A stretch of DNA of 64,000 nt from NCBI GenBank assembly GCA_003670925.1, contig QWQG01000087.1, forward strand, positions 1 to 64,000, given 5' to 3'. Under the pieces are notes generated by a model. That model had not been told where the DNA came from, did no database searches, and saw nothing but the letters and a program-made list of their open reading frames with translations. Positions 1 to 8,801 of this stretch are shown one piece after another (position 1 is the stretch's first letter; every line of letters starts with the position of its first letter). Source of the stretch: Planctomycetota bacterium (GTDB lineage Bacteria > Planctomycetota > Planctomycetia > Planctomycetales > Planctomycetaceae). The position numbers and the translations under genes were made by a program.

Positions 1-622
1 CAAATGCGGACAGTGGCTGACATGCGGACATTTGTGTTCATGCTTGGGGTAAAAACTGAATCCCATCGGCATCCTTCCCGAATGCCGATACTCTACGCAG
101 ATGCAAAATTCTCGCCAAGAGCAGTCCCAGAGCGACTAAACTGTTACGTTGTGTGGCACAGCCTGAATTGAATGTGTTGCGAAGCAACAAGAACGTCAAG
201 TGCCAGCGTGATTTGTTTTGGCAGATTGTCTGTGAGTTGACTTTCTCTGGAACAGCGGAGCGAAGCCAATCAGGCTGACTTGAATTGCGGAGCAATGGCA
301 GTCGACAGCCTCGGACGCGAGTCCGAGGATATGTTGGGGCGGAACGTGTTCAGTCGCAAGGCGACGGCAGGTGGTTCCCGAAATATTACTCGTTCCGAGG
401 CTCCCGCCGCGGAACGCACTGGACGGAGGCTCCAGCCTCCTCGGGCCAACAAACGAGGCGGGAGCCTCGGAGGCAGTGCGTTCCTGGGCTGGAGCCCCGG
501 AACGAGAACATGGGCTGTGTGACCAAGCCAGATGAGTGATACCCTGCTGAAATGCGAACCAGCGTGATTTTACACGGAGAGCTGACGCCCAGCCGCTGGC
601 CTTTTTGTTGAATGACTTGATC
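1..622. other. Intergenic DNA with no supported gene
   Basis: No open frame here has a recognisable protein signature or a convincing ribosome binding site. The stretch holds short fragments that look like dispersed planctomycete intergenic repeats, including two 'atgcggaca' words in the first 30 bases and a long palindrome at 389-506 (listed separately). The phrase 'ccagcgtgattt' occurs twice, near 205 and 560. Confidence 0.6.
389..506. repeat. Long imperfect palindrome
   Basis: The left end (CTCGTTCCGAGGCTCCCGCC, from 389) is matched in reverse complement by segments toward 506 (GGCGGGAGCCTCGG and CCCCGGAACGAG). Internal words such as GGAGGCTCCAGCC and GGCTGGAGCC make it a multi-stem structure. 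It resembles a dispersed REP-like element rather than a simple terminator. Only one copy is visible in this window. Confidence 0.6.
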
Positions 623-1396
623 ATGACATCTGCCAACGTCGATGGAACGCTTGGAATTCCCGAAAAGATTCAACCGTGCGATCTGTCTCCCAAACGTTGT
701 GCAGTGCTAGTGCCGTATCAGGGGCGGATTGTTTCGCAGTGTCAGACGGCTCTGCTTGAACTGGAGCGACGTGGCTACGTTGTGCGGCGGGTGGAAGGAT
801 ATTCGGCGATTGATCAGGCTCGCAACCAGATTGGGAGTGACGCTCTGGCGGATGGTTTTCAGGAGACGCTGTGGATTGATTCGGATGTCGGCTTCAATCC
901 GGATGACATCGAAAAAGTGCGAAAGCACGGGTTGCCGATCACCTGTGGCATCTATCCTAAGAAAGGCAAACGGGAACTCGCCATTCATATTCTGCCGGGA
1001 ACGCCGAGCTTGCGATTCGGCGTTCATGGAGGACTTCACGAACTTCTGTACGGCGGCACCGGATTTCTGCACGTACGCCGTAACGTCTACGAAACGATGA
1101 TTGAAAAACTGTCACTGCCGGTGTGCAACGAACACGCGAACCGGCCGATGTGGCCGTTCTTCCAGCCAATGATTCGAACGGCACCCGCTCGATCTGCTGA
1201 CGCGACGGAGCCGCGAAAAGGGCATTGGTATCTGGCAGAAGACTATGCGTTCTGCCACCGCGTTCGACTGTGCGGTATTCCGATCATCGCCGACACCACA
1301 ATCCGCCTCTGGCACGTCGGAGACTACAGCTACAGCTGGGAAGATGCGGGGATCGACCGGGAGCGATTTGCGGATTTTGATTTTCAGTTCAGCTGA
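623..1396 (+). CDS. GT-A-like glycosyltransferase, putative
   Basis: A 257-residue protein from the ATG at 623; a TTG six codons upstream is possible but less likely. It opens with a nucleotide-sugar-transferase-like strand (CAVLVPYQG) and has a DSD motif in 'LWIDSDVGFNPDDIE', the position and style of the DxD metal-binding motif of GT-A glycosyltransferases. Next comes a segment resembling polypeptide/anthrax-type glycosyltransferases that handle a 'GGTGFLHVRR' loop, then an acidic 'YLAEDYAFCHR' that could carry the catalytic base. There is no signal peptide or membrane segment, so it is probably cytoplasmic. Substrate unknown. The decayed FkbM-type fragment downstream on the other strand hints at a former glycan-modification locus. 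The family call rests on motif style only. Confidence 0.6.
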   Translation: MTSANVDGTLGIPEKIQPCDLSPKRCAVLVPYQGRIVSQCQTALLELERRGYVVRRVEGYSAIDQARNQIGSDALADGFQETLWIDSDVGFNPDDIEKVRKHGLPITCGIYPKKGKRELAIHILPGTPSLRFGVHGGLHELLYGGTGFLHVRRNVYETMIEKLSLPVCNEHANRPMWPFFQPMIRTAPARSADATEPRKGHWYLAEDYAFCHRVRLCGIPIIADTTIRLWHVGDYSYSWEDAGIDRERFADFDFQFS

Positions 1397-1560
1397 GTCA
1401 TTGGGCCGACAGAGAGATGTGGGACAGAAACATGAGGAGCAAGGTCTTCCAATTCCAGTCGAACTGTGTCCGTTCAGATCAAACGCATCAACCACGATTT
1501 TCGTGGTCCGCGTCCCCGACCGCAGATCTCAGGTAGTCTTCATCGTCCACGACACGGCGG

Positions 1561-1884
1561 CTAGCATCGCGCGATGGCTTTTCGCCAGTCGTCGTCTAGG
1601 CCAGTCACTTGTGGAAAACCAACCAGGTCCGCCGCCGTTTCCTTGTGGAAGCACAGCAGATTGGCCTCAGGCTGAAACGCTTGAAAAACATTCTGCATGT
1701 TGCCGAAGAAATTGGCCGGATTGAAGTAACTGCTGATATGCCACCACGCGACATAGTCGAGAGACTGCAGGATCTCCAGCAGCGGGCGAGAACGGCAGAG
1801 TTTGGTGGCAGTGTATTCGGATATCACAAGAGCTACGTTCTCCAGCAGGATTAAATCACGTCGTCCGAGACCACATCATTTGAA
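1561..1884 (-). pseudogene. FkbM-type methyltransferase C-terminal remnant
   Basis: On the minus strand an open frame of about 100 codons encodes a C-terminal block typical of FkbM-family SAM methyltransferases: 'LILLENVALVISEYT', then 'WWHISSYFNPANFFGN', 'NVFQAF', 'NLLCFHKE' and a terminal 'DDDWRKAIA'. The whole N-terminal SAM-binding half is missing, and an in-frame TGA (minus strand, about 1873) closes the frame upstream. No plausible start with a ribosome binding site is present. I read it as the tail of a degraded gene. The family call comes from the pattern FNP-NFFGN-NVF-NLLC, which I recognise but could not align here. Confidence 0.5.
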
Positions 1885-2215
1885 AGGGAGCAATCCGCAA
1901 CACGTTACGTGATTGGTATTGAGTTGCGAGGAAGCTTTATTGTCTTACGCGTCCTCAGAACCCGGATGCAAGTATTGAGGTGCTGCCATGCGTGGGGATT
2001 GCCATGCCTTTTTGAAGGATCATGCTCCTCAGTGGCAGCGGCGGCACATGGACACGATGCAGTTTGAGACCATTCTGGCAGCTCAAGCAGCTCACGTGCC
2101 ACGCACGAAGTGTCCGTGAAAGGTGAGATCCGGCTACGGTTGCAATTCGCAGGTAAACACGGAATGATTGAGGCTCCCACCTCGGTTCCTTCTCCTTTAA
2201 TCCGAAGGCCTGCTG
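1885..2215. other. Intergenic DNA, nothing recognised
   Basis: About 330 bases between the methyltransferase remnant and the large cytochrome gene. No gene, strong hairpin or repeat shared with the rest of the window is evident. It presumably carries the promoter of the gene starting at 2216. Confidence 0.5.
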
Positions 2216-5200
2216 ATGATTTCCTGCCTCCGCCGAAATTTCACGATCGCCTGTATGCTGTGTGTCTCGTTTGTTTCTGCGATAGCCTGTGCCGCCGACT
2301 GGAAAACGCTGTCAGTACCGGATGCTTGGCGCAGCGTGCCCGGCGGCGAGCTAGCTCCGATCGAAGGCTACTCATGGTATCGAGCGCTCGTCAAAGTGCC
2401 GGCGGAATGGGACGGCCAGCAGTTGACGCTGTTTCTGGAAGCACTCGATGATGCTCGATCGGCGTATGTCGGTGGTCAGCCGGTCGGAGCCACCGGGACG
2501 TTTCCTCCGCAGTTTCGCAGCGGGCTGGGTGAACGTGGTCGCTATGTGGTGGATCCGTCGCTGGTGAAGGGCGGCGGTTTTCTGGTGGTTGCCATCCGAG
2601 TCTACCAGAATGATCCGCGACCGAATTTCAGTGTTGCTCCGCCGGTGCTCATGAATGAAACGGCTAAGGAGGCCGTGCGACTGGAAGGTGTCTGGCAGTA
2701 TCGTCCGGGTGACGATGCTGCATGGGCGACCGCGACTCCCGCAGATTTCGGGTTTGATGCTACTCAACCGCTCAGTGAGTCGGATGCCGTTGCCAAGGGC
2801 GTGTACCTCAAAACCGACGCTGTCGATGACATCGAAAAATATGTGTCTCGCCGCAATGGTGATACGGAACCGCTCAGTCCGACCGAAGCTGTCAAGCACT
2901 TCAGGACTCCGGCTGATCTGTCCGTGCAGTTGGTGCTGGGCGATCCAGACATCGCTCAGCCGCTCTTCATGTCCTGGGACGAACGCGGCCGCCTATGGGT
3001 CATGGAGTATCGTCAGTATCCGGATATCGCAGGTCTGAAAATGGTGAGCCGTGATACCTTTCTGCGTTCGGTTTACGACAAAGTTCCGCCCGCCCCGCCC
3101 AACCATGATAAGGGAGTTGACCGGATCAGTATTCATGAAGATAGCGATGGGGACGGGGTCTATGACAAGCACCGAGTCTTCGTCGATGAGTTGAATCTTG
3201 CAACGTCATTTGCGATCGGGCGGGGCGGTGTGTATGTAACCAATCCGCCGTATCTGCTGTTCTATCCGGACAAGAACAAAGACGATGTTCCGGACGGCGA
3301 TCCGGAAGTGCTGCTGGAAGGATTCGGCATCGAAGATTCGCATTCTGTGATCAATAGTCTGCGTTTCGGTCCTGACGGTTGGCTTTACGGGGCTCAGGGC
3401 AGCACGGTGACGGGGGCCATAAAGAAGCCGGGGAGCAAGGATCAGCCATCTCGATCGCTTGGCCAGTTAATCTGGCGATACCATCCGGAGAAGCATCTCT
3501 ACGAGATTTTCGGGGAAGGCGGCGGGAATACGTTTGGTTGTGAGATCGACGCAAAGGGCCGAATTTTTTCCGGCCATAACGGTGGTGATACGCGTGGGTT
3601 TCATTATGTCCAGGGCGGATACTATCGCAAGGGTTTCGGAAAACACGGGCCCCTGTCGAATCCGTATTCGTTTGGATTCTTCGAGAACATCAAGCATCAC
3701 AGTGTTGCGCGATTCACTCACAACTTCATCATCTATGAAGAGAACACGCTGCCGCAGCGATTTCAAGGCCAATTGTTTGGCATCGAGCCGCTCCAGGGCC
3801 AAGTTGTGCTCAGTAACTTGAAACCGTACCAGTCGTCATTTGAATCGGAAGACATTGAACGGGTCCTGACGACCGATGATCCGTGGTTCCGTCCCGTCGA
3901 TATTAAAGCTGGCCCCGATGGTGACATCTACATCGCCGACATGTATGAACAACGCATCGATCATAGCAGCCACTACGCAGGCCGAATTGATCGCACGAAC
4001 GGTCGCATCTACAAGTTGACGCATAGATCCGGCGAGCGGCAGGGCGTCAGCCCTCCGAGTGCGTTCTCATCCACGACCGACCTCATCAAACTCCTCGACC
4101 ATCCTTCAAAATGGCATCGTCAAACTGCCGTGCGACTTCTCGGCGATCGCAAAGATCTTTCCGTCATCCCTCAACTCACCACCGAACTCGCAGCCACCTC
4201 AGGCCAGTCCGCTCTGGAACGCCTCTGGGCACTCAACGCCTGCGGAGGCCTCACGGACGAAGTCGCCATTAAATTGCTCAGTCACAACGAACCCTTTGTA
4301 CGGGCATGGACGGTACGGTTGGTTTGCGATCCAAAGACGGTGTCCGGCAGCGTCGCCGCCGCGATCGCTCAAACCGCCAGCAAGGAACCGTACATCGACG
4401 TCCGGAAGCAGATGGCAAGTTCCGCGCGACGTCTCCCGCCGGAACTGGCTTTGCCGATTATCCGTGAGTTGCTGCACTTCGACGAGGACGCCACCGACAT
4501 GCATCAGCCGCTCCTGATCTGGTGGGCGATTGAATCTCAGGTAGGACGCACCACGCTCAACGCGATCGTGGAACAGTTGCTCGCCGATCCTGCCACATGG
4601 CAACGTCCGCTGGTTGCGGAGCACATCGCAGAACGTCTGATGAAACGCTACGCGTTGGCGGGGACGCGAGAGGATCTGCTCAGCGCCGCGGCTCTGCTGA
4701 GTTCTGCTCCGGACAAGCCGAGTGTCGATCGACTGCTGAAAGGATTTGAAGAAGCATTTCAAGGCCGCAGTCTCGCGGGGATTCCGGATGAACTGATCAA
4801 CGCACTGGCGAAGAGCGGCGGTGGTTCTCTGGCCCTGCGTTTCCGACAGACGCAGCCGGATGCCGTGGCCGAAGCCGTAAAAACCGTTCGCGATGCCGCT
4901 GCAGCACCCGATGTTCGCCGACAACTGATAGAAATTTGCGGCCAGATTCATACGGCCGATTTGCTGCCCGTATTGCTGGAACTTGTGACGCACGAACAGA
5001 ATCCAACCGTGCTGGCCACGACATTGACGGCTCTGCAGAATTACGATGCCGCTGAAATTGCAGATGACGTGACGGTACGCTTCGCTGGACTTTCAGAAGA
5101 ACCACAGCTTGCCGCTGAAGCGCTGCTGGTCAGTCGCAGCGTGTGGTCAAAACGACTGCTGGATGCTATCGATGCCGGAACTGTGCCCAAAGAACGAATC

Positions 5201-5767
5201 AGCAATTCGGCGCTCCGAAAAATGCTGATGCACGGCGATGATTCCATCCACGCCGCCATCACAAAACACTGGGGCGAAATTGCCTCCCTGTCACCCGCTC
5301 AGGTGCAGGCTGAGATTGCTCGTCTGAACGCTGTCCTTTCCGCCGGTTCCGGCAATCCACGAACCGGCAAACATCTGTTTATGCAGAACTGCGGTCGCTG
5401 TCACCTGCTGTTCGACGAAGGCGGTCGCATCGGTCCCGACCTCACACCGTTCGCCCGCAGCAATCTGGAGCGGATGTTGATCAGCGTCGTCAACCCGAGC
5501 CTTGAGATCCGCGAAGGCTTTGAAAACTATGTGGTCGTAACGATCGATGGTCGAGTCCTCAACGGATTCCTCGCTGACAAAGACAACCAGATCGTGATTC
5601 TCCGGGGTGTCGATGGTCAGAACGTGATCGTCAGGAAGGACGACATTGAAGACATGCACGTGATTCCGCAGTCCGTTATGCCCGAGGGTGCGCTGAAGCT
5701 GCTCACCGAACAACAGATCCGCGACCTGTTCGCTTATCTGCGATCATCGCAGCCTGTGAACTATTGA
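2216..5767 (+). CDS. Secreted propeller-HEAT-cytochrome c protein (PVC-type heme-binding, membrane-bound dehydrogenase family)
   Basis: 1183 residues with an N-terminal signal peptide (to about residue 26, '...SAIACAADWK'). Order of parts: a beta-sandwich resembling sugar-binding domains (30-220); a propeller of the planctomycete 'membrane-bound dehydrogenase' type (about 235-620, with DxDGDG-like turns such as 'EDSDGDGVYD' and 'GPDGDIYIADMYEQR'); HEAT-like helical repeats (about 625-1040); and a C-terminal heme domain with the CxxCH motif CGRCH near 1058-1062, followed by 'GGRIGPDLT' and a beta-rich tail ending in 'LFAYLRS'. This is one of the hallmark multi-domain families of planctomycetes, thought to act in the periplasm as electron-transfer dehydrogenases, possibly on sugars; the substrate is not known. 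AAGG lies 9 bases before the ATG. It stands alone, with no cotranscribed partner. Confidence 0.88.
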   Translation: MISCLRRNFTIACMLCVSFVSAIACAADWKTLSVPDAWRSVPGGELAPIEGYSWYRALVKVPAEWDGQQLTLFLEALDDARSAYVGGQPVGATGTFPPQFRSGLGERGRYVVDPSLVKGGGFLVVAIRVYQNDPRPNFSVAPPVLMNETAKEAVRLEGVWQYRPGDDAAWATATPADFGFDATQPLSESDAVAKGVYLKTDAVDDIEKYVSRRNGDTEPLSPTEAVKHFRTPADLSVQLVLGDPDIAQPLFMSWDERGRLWVMEYRQYPDIAGLKMVSRDTFLRSVYDKVPPAPPNHDKGVDRISIHEDSDGDGVYDKHRVFVDELNLATSFAIGRGGVYVTNPPYLLFYPDKNKDDVPDGDPEVLLEGFGIEDSHSVINSLRFGPDGWLYGAQGSTVTGAIKKPGSKDQPSRSLGQLIWRYHPEKHLYEIFGEGGGNTFGCEIDAKGRIFSGHNGGDTRGFHYVQGGYYRKGFGKHGPLSNPYSFGFFENIKHHSVARFTHNFIIYEENTLPQRFQGQLFGIEPLQGQVVLSNLKPYQSSFESEDIERVLTTDDPWFRPVDIKAGPDGDIYIADMYEQRIDHSSHYAGRIDRTNGRIYKLTHRSGERQGVSPPSAFSSTTDLIKLLDHPSKWHRQTAVRLLGDRKDLSVIPQLTTELAATSGQSALERLWALNACGGLTDEVAIKLLSHNEPFVRAWTVRLVCDPKTVSGSVAAAIAQTASKEPYIDVRKQMASSARRLPPELALPIIRELLHFDEDATDMHQPLLIWWAIESQVGRTTLNAIVEQLLADPATWQRPLVAEHIAERLMKRYALAGTREDLLSAAALLSSAPDKPSVDRLLKGFEEAFQGRSLAGIPDELINALAKSGGGSLALRFRQTQPDAVAEAVKTVRDAAAAPDVRRQLIEICGQIHTADLLPVLLELVTHEQNPTVLATTLTALQNYDAAEIADDVTVRFAGLSEEPQLAAEALLVSRSVWSKRLLDAIDAGTVPKERISNSALRKMLMHGDDSIHAAITKHWGEIASLSPAQVQAEIARLNAVLSAGSGNPRTGKHLFMQNCGRCHLLFDEGGRIGPDLTPFARSNLERMLISVVNPSLEIREGFENYVVVTIDGRVLNGFLADKDNQIVILRGVDGQNVIVRKDDIEDMHVIPQSVMPEGALKLLTEQQIRDLFAYLRSSQPVNY

Positions 5768-5822
5768 ATGTTTCTTCCACGACGCCATTGTGCTTGGCGC
5801 GGGCTTCGCCCGCAACCCAATT

Positions 5823-5881
5823 AGCCGCAGGGCGCTAGCGCCGGTTTGTCGTGCAAGAACCGGGGCTAGCGCCCTGCGGCT
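5823..5881. repeat. Inverted repeat hairpin, 22-bp arms
   Basis: The arms at 5823-5844 and 5860-5881 are reverse complements with one mismatch (core AGCCGCAGGGCGCTAGC) around a 15-base loop. It lies between the 3' ends of two convergent genes, so it could end transcription from both sides. There is no T-run, and the style matches dispersed REP-like palindromes of planctomycetes. Confidence 0.75.
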
Positions 5882-5937
5882 GATCGTGATAAATCTTGTC
5901 TCAGAAAAACAATACTTTCAACGTTTGCTGAGCAGCG

Positions 5938-7026
5938 TCAGAATTCAGGCAAGGGTTCGCCGGAAGCCGGTGTCGAGAGGGCTTTGAGCACGTCGAGGGC
6001 TGTCGATTCTGAGACAAATCGCACGGAACCATCGGCCAACAGCATGTTGCAGCCCCTCCCCGCCGAGAAAGGCGAACCAAAACTCTTCGGCCCCTGATTG
6101 ATTCCAATGGCAGGATCGCGAACATTGAGGGGATCACCCCATGGCCGAAGATTTTCATGGACCTCTCCGAACAGAATCGTATTGGAAGTGCCATCGCGGA
6201 TGTCAGTTATTCGCATGCTCTGACCAAGCCGCAGCACGCGAATATTGCCCGCATAATTGCTGAGTGCAAACCCCGGGACTTTACCAGGATCTGCTGACAG
6301 TTCGGGGTTGGGGACTCCGGGCGGAAATTGATAGATCGGAACAACGGTCTTAAATACGTCGCGGTTGCTGTCCCCATTCCATGGTTGCTGCAGATCAATG
6401 GTCTCGAACAACGCCTGCTGTTCGACGAACGGAAGAATCATGGTCATCGCACTGTGCAACGGGCGACCATGGGCGTCAAACGTCCCACCAGATGTAAGGG
6501 AATCATTCGTATCTGCGTAATTGTGAAGACCGATGCCGATGCTTTTGAGATGATTCTTTGACATTGTCCGTCCGTAAAACTCGAAACGATTATCAGCGAG
6601 CAGGCGTTCCTTGCCCGTCATCATCCAGACCGCCTGATGCACTACACCGACCACACTGATCCCAGCCGTGAAGGCCAGCAGCAAAGCAACCACCAGAGAC
6701 GCCGTCCAGCGAGCTTTCCAGACAAACTGCGGACGTTCGTTTGCGGCAACGCTGTCAAGTGCCATGTCTGCTGTTATCACCCGACCATTGGCCCACCGTC
6801 GGCCAGTTCTGTGAATCCCAACGATCAGCAACGCCAGCGTGATCAGCGCGAGTCCGATGGCCGACCAGTCGGGCTGAACATTGGGCAACGTCTTCAACAG
6901 GAAAAAGATCCAGCCGAAAACCAGAATTAGCGGAATCTGAACGAGGATTGTCAGCCCGATGCAGAGGAAACTGAGTGCAGCACCGAAGATCGCCAATCCC
7001 ACAAAGATCCGCGACGGGCGCTTCAT
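5938..7026 (-). CDS. DUF1559 domain protein with N-terminal membrane segments
   Basis: 362 residues. The C-terminal half is a DUF1559 (planctomycete pseudopilin-like) domain: 'KSIGIGLHNYADTNDSL', 'TMILPFVEQQALFETID', 'SNYAGNIRVL', 'ITDIRDGTSNTILFGEV' and the terminal 'GRGCNMLLADGSVRFVSE', equivalent to the H-X9-DG motif. Most DUF1559 proteins start with a type IV prepilin leader (GFTLIELLVV). Here that leader is replaced by three or four hydrophobic segments (about 8-45, 55-75, 110-135). The gene starts inside the stop codon of the upstream gene (ATGA overlap, 7023-7026), so the two are translationally coupled. Function unknown; likely an inner-membrane protein with an outward domain. Confidence 0.85.
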   Translation of the reverse strand: MKRPSRIFVGLAIFGAALSFLCIGLTILVQIPLILVFGWIFFLLKTLPNVQPDWSAIGLALITLALLIVGIHRTGRRWANGRVITADMALDSVAANERPQFVWKARWTASLVVALLLAFTAGISVVGVVHQAVWMMTGKERLLADNRFEFYGRTMSKNHLKSIGIGLHNYADTNDSLTSGGTFDAHGRPLHSAMTMILPFVEQQALFETIDLQQPWNGDSNRDVFKTVVPIYQFPPGVPNPELSADPGKVPGFALSNYAGNIRVLRLGQSMRITDIRDGTSNTILFGEVHENLRPWGDPLNVRDPAIGINQGPKSFGSPFSAGRGCNMLLADGSVRFVSESTALDVLKALSTPASGEPLPEF

Positions 7027-7745
7027 GGCGTGCTCCTGAACGGCCCCACCAGGCCGGACCGATACAGGGCGAATTGTTGGCCGTCGCCATACACATCAGG
7101 CTCAAGGACCACCGCGACGTCTTCATGCACTGCTGCAGGCTGCGATTTGTCGTTTGTGACTGGTCGGTACAAATAATCTGCCTGCACATCCCCTGGCAGA
7201 ATTGTCAGTTCCAAAGGCAGCAGCCGAAACTCCTCAGCCGTCGGCCATGCGCTGTTGTGCTGGTCGGCAAATTCCCGAAGGGCTGTTCCCAGCAATTGCA
7301 AACGGGTGATGCGATCAGTCTGTTCCTTCAGTTGCCGTGCGACTTCAACGGATATCCGTTTCGCATCTGTCTCCTGCGGTTGATCGGCAGATCGATACGT
7401 TAAACCGTTCTTAACCCAGGCTCCGGGCGTCATCAGTTCGCGGGCACCGGAAATCATGGTCAATACGACGACAAAAACAAGGCCCCACAAAAGCACACCT
7501 GTGAGTGCTCCACGAAACGACAGCACTGGCAGTTTGGGGAAATCCCGCCGCACGCTATTCCACAGGAAACGAATTCCGATCGCGCTCAGTACTACCAGAA
7601 GCAGAAAGAACGAAATGGTTGAGAACCGAAGCAGACCCAGATCCGACAGCGACACGGAGGGCATCCCGGCCAGAGCAGACTGCTGATCAAGTAACAGCAG
7701 GCCAATGAACCACGTTGCCACGCGACAGAACTTAATGTGCTCCAT
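7023..7745 (-). CDS. Membrane protein of unknown function, partner of the DUF1559 protein
   Basis: 240 residues. A signal-like hydrophobic start ('VATWFIGLLLLDQQSALAG') is followed by two membrane helices (about 40-62 and 82-102). A helical region with a coiled-coil look comes next ('VEVARQLKEQTDRITRLQLLGTALREFADQH'), then a short C-terminal part containing 'DYLYRPV' and 'YGDGQQFALYRSGL'. The helix followed by a small strand-rich tail recalls a pseudopilin stem and head, fitting coupling to a DUF1559 protein, but no prepilin leader is present. The two genes overlap by four bases. I do not recognise a named family. Confidence 0.75.
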   Translation of the reverse strand: MEHIKFCRVATWFIGLLLLDQQSALAGMPSVSLSDLGLLRFSTISFFLLLVVLSAIGIRFLWNSVRRDFPKLPVLSFRGALTGVLLWGLVFVVVLTMISGARELMTPGAWVKNGLTYRSADQPQETDAKRISVEVARQLKEQTDRITRLQLLGTALREFADQHNSAWPTAEEFRLLPLELTILPGDVQADYLYRPVTNDKSQPAAVHEDVAVVLEPDVYGDGQQFALYRSGLVGPFRSTP

Positions 7746-7894
7746 GCGATGTCTCCATGACCAACCGGGACAACTCGTACCACTTGAAGTTTAGAGGATT
7801 TTTCAGCGAATCAATGCAGGTTGATGCTGGACTGGTCACACGATGGACATGAACGTCCATCCTGCCTTCGATCTGACGTCTCAACAATCAGGAG

Positions 7895-8725
7895 CTACTC
7901 CGCAGCATTGCCAAACAGTTCCGAATGTGCCTGTCGGTAGCTGAGCCAGCAATCGCCGGCCCAGTTTTGATCTTCTGCATTCAGTGCCGGGCTGCAGGGG
8001 CGTTCGTAGTGAATGCGAAGCATATAACTGCCGTCCTCATACACCTGATTCAGAGCGGCCTGCAGATCAAGTGCCACGTCGGGATCCGGCGGAACCAGCG
8101 GAATACCAAACTTCGGCAACCGATTTCGCAACTGCCGGGCCATAATTTCGTACTGAGTTCGACCCGGTTCGAATCGATTCACGTTCACCAGATATTCAAA
8201 TGGACCGATAGCTTCCAGTTGTTCCGGAGAAAAATCGATCATGCGCGTCCCGCGTCGGAGCAAATCGATCTCCACCAGATGCGTGGAACTCTGCAATGTC
8301 GCATTCCGCTTCCGAAGATATTCGTCGCGTCCTGGCCCTGGCGTCTTGTTGATCGGGCTGAGCACTTCGATCACAGTCACGACTTTCAGATCCTGATAGC
8401 GGTCCAGGATTTCAATATAGTGTTCTCGCACAGGTTCGCTGGAAATCTCCATCACCAGTGGTTCTTCCAACTCAACGTCCGCGACAGCCGTTCTTGAGCC
8501 TGACAACGTCCGTCCTAGACGCCTCGCTTTCTGAATCCACAGATCCGGAATCCGCTGCATCTTCGGGATATCGATCATGACTCGTTCTTCAACCGACGCC
8601 ACGTATCGAGGACGAAGACCAGGGGCAATCTGACCTCGAATCGCGTTGATGAGTCCGCTATGTACGCCGGTCCACAGAATAGGATGTTCGAGGTACGGAT
8701 CCATACCTAGGAAAGGTGTTGCCAT
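7895..8725 (-). CDS. DUF4058 family protein
   Basis: 276 residues, beginning 'MATPFLGMDPYLEHPILW', the diagnostic opening of DUF4058 proteins found in cyanobacteria and planctomycetes. It continues with 'HSGLINAIRGQIAPGLRPRYVA', 'ERVMID', 'VVTVIEVLSPINKTPGPGRDEYLRKR' and 'HLVEIDLLRRG'. The E-V-L-S-P-x-N-K and VEIDLLR blocks resemble the acidic active-site strands of PD-(D/E)XK-like folds (compare Uma2), but catalytic activity is not established. No signal peptide, so cytoplasmic. It is a single gene on the minus strand with no clear partner. Confidence 0.88.
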   Translation of the reverse strand: MATPFLGMDPYLEHPILWTGVHSGLINAIRGQIAPGLRPRYVASVEERVMIDIPKMQRIPDLWIQKARRLGRTLSGSRTAVADVELEEPLVMEISSEPVREHYIEILDRYQDLKVVTVIEVLSPINKTPGPGRDEYLRKRNATLQSSTHLVEIDLLRRGTRMIDFSPEQLEAIGPFEYLVNVNRFEPGRTQYEIMARQLRNRLPKFGIPLVPPDPDVALDLQAALNQVYEDGSYMLRIHYERPCSPALNAEDQNWAGDCWLSYRQAHSELFGNAAE

Positions 8726-8801
8726 TATTCTGCCGATAATATCGATGTTGATGTTCGGGCGAAGACTCGGACATGAATGTCCAAGCTACGGGAATCACGA
8801 A

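Noticed and set aside
1609-1854. Plus-strand open frame with helical look (81 codons)
   Set aside because: It is the antisense of the FkbM-like fragment, which carries family motifs; no start signal.
4199-4993. Long minus-strand open frame inside the cytochrome gene
   Set aside because: Antisense to HEAT-repeat coding sequence of a well-supported gene; no family signature or ribosome binding site.
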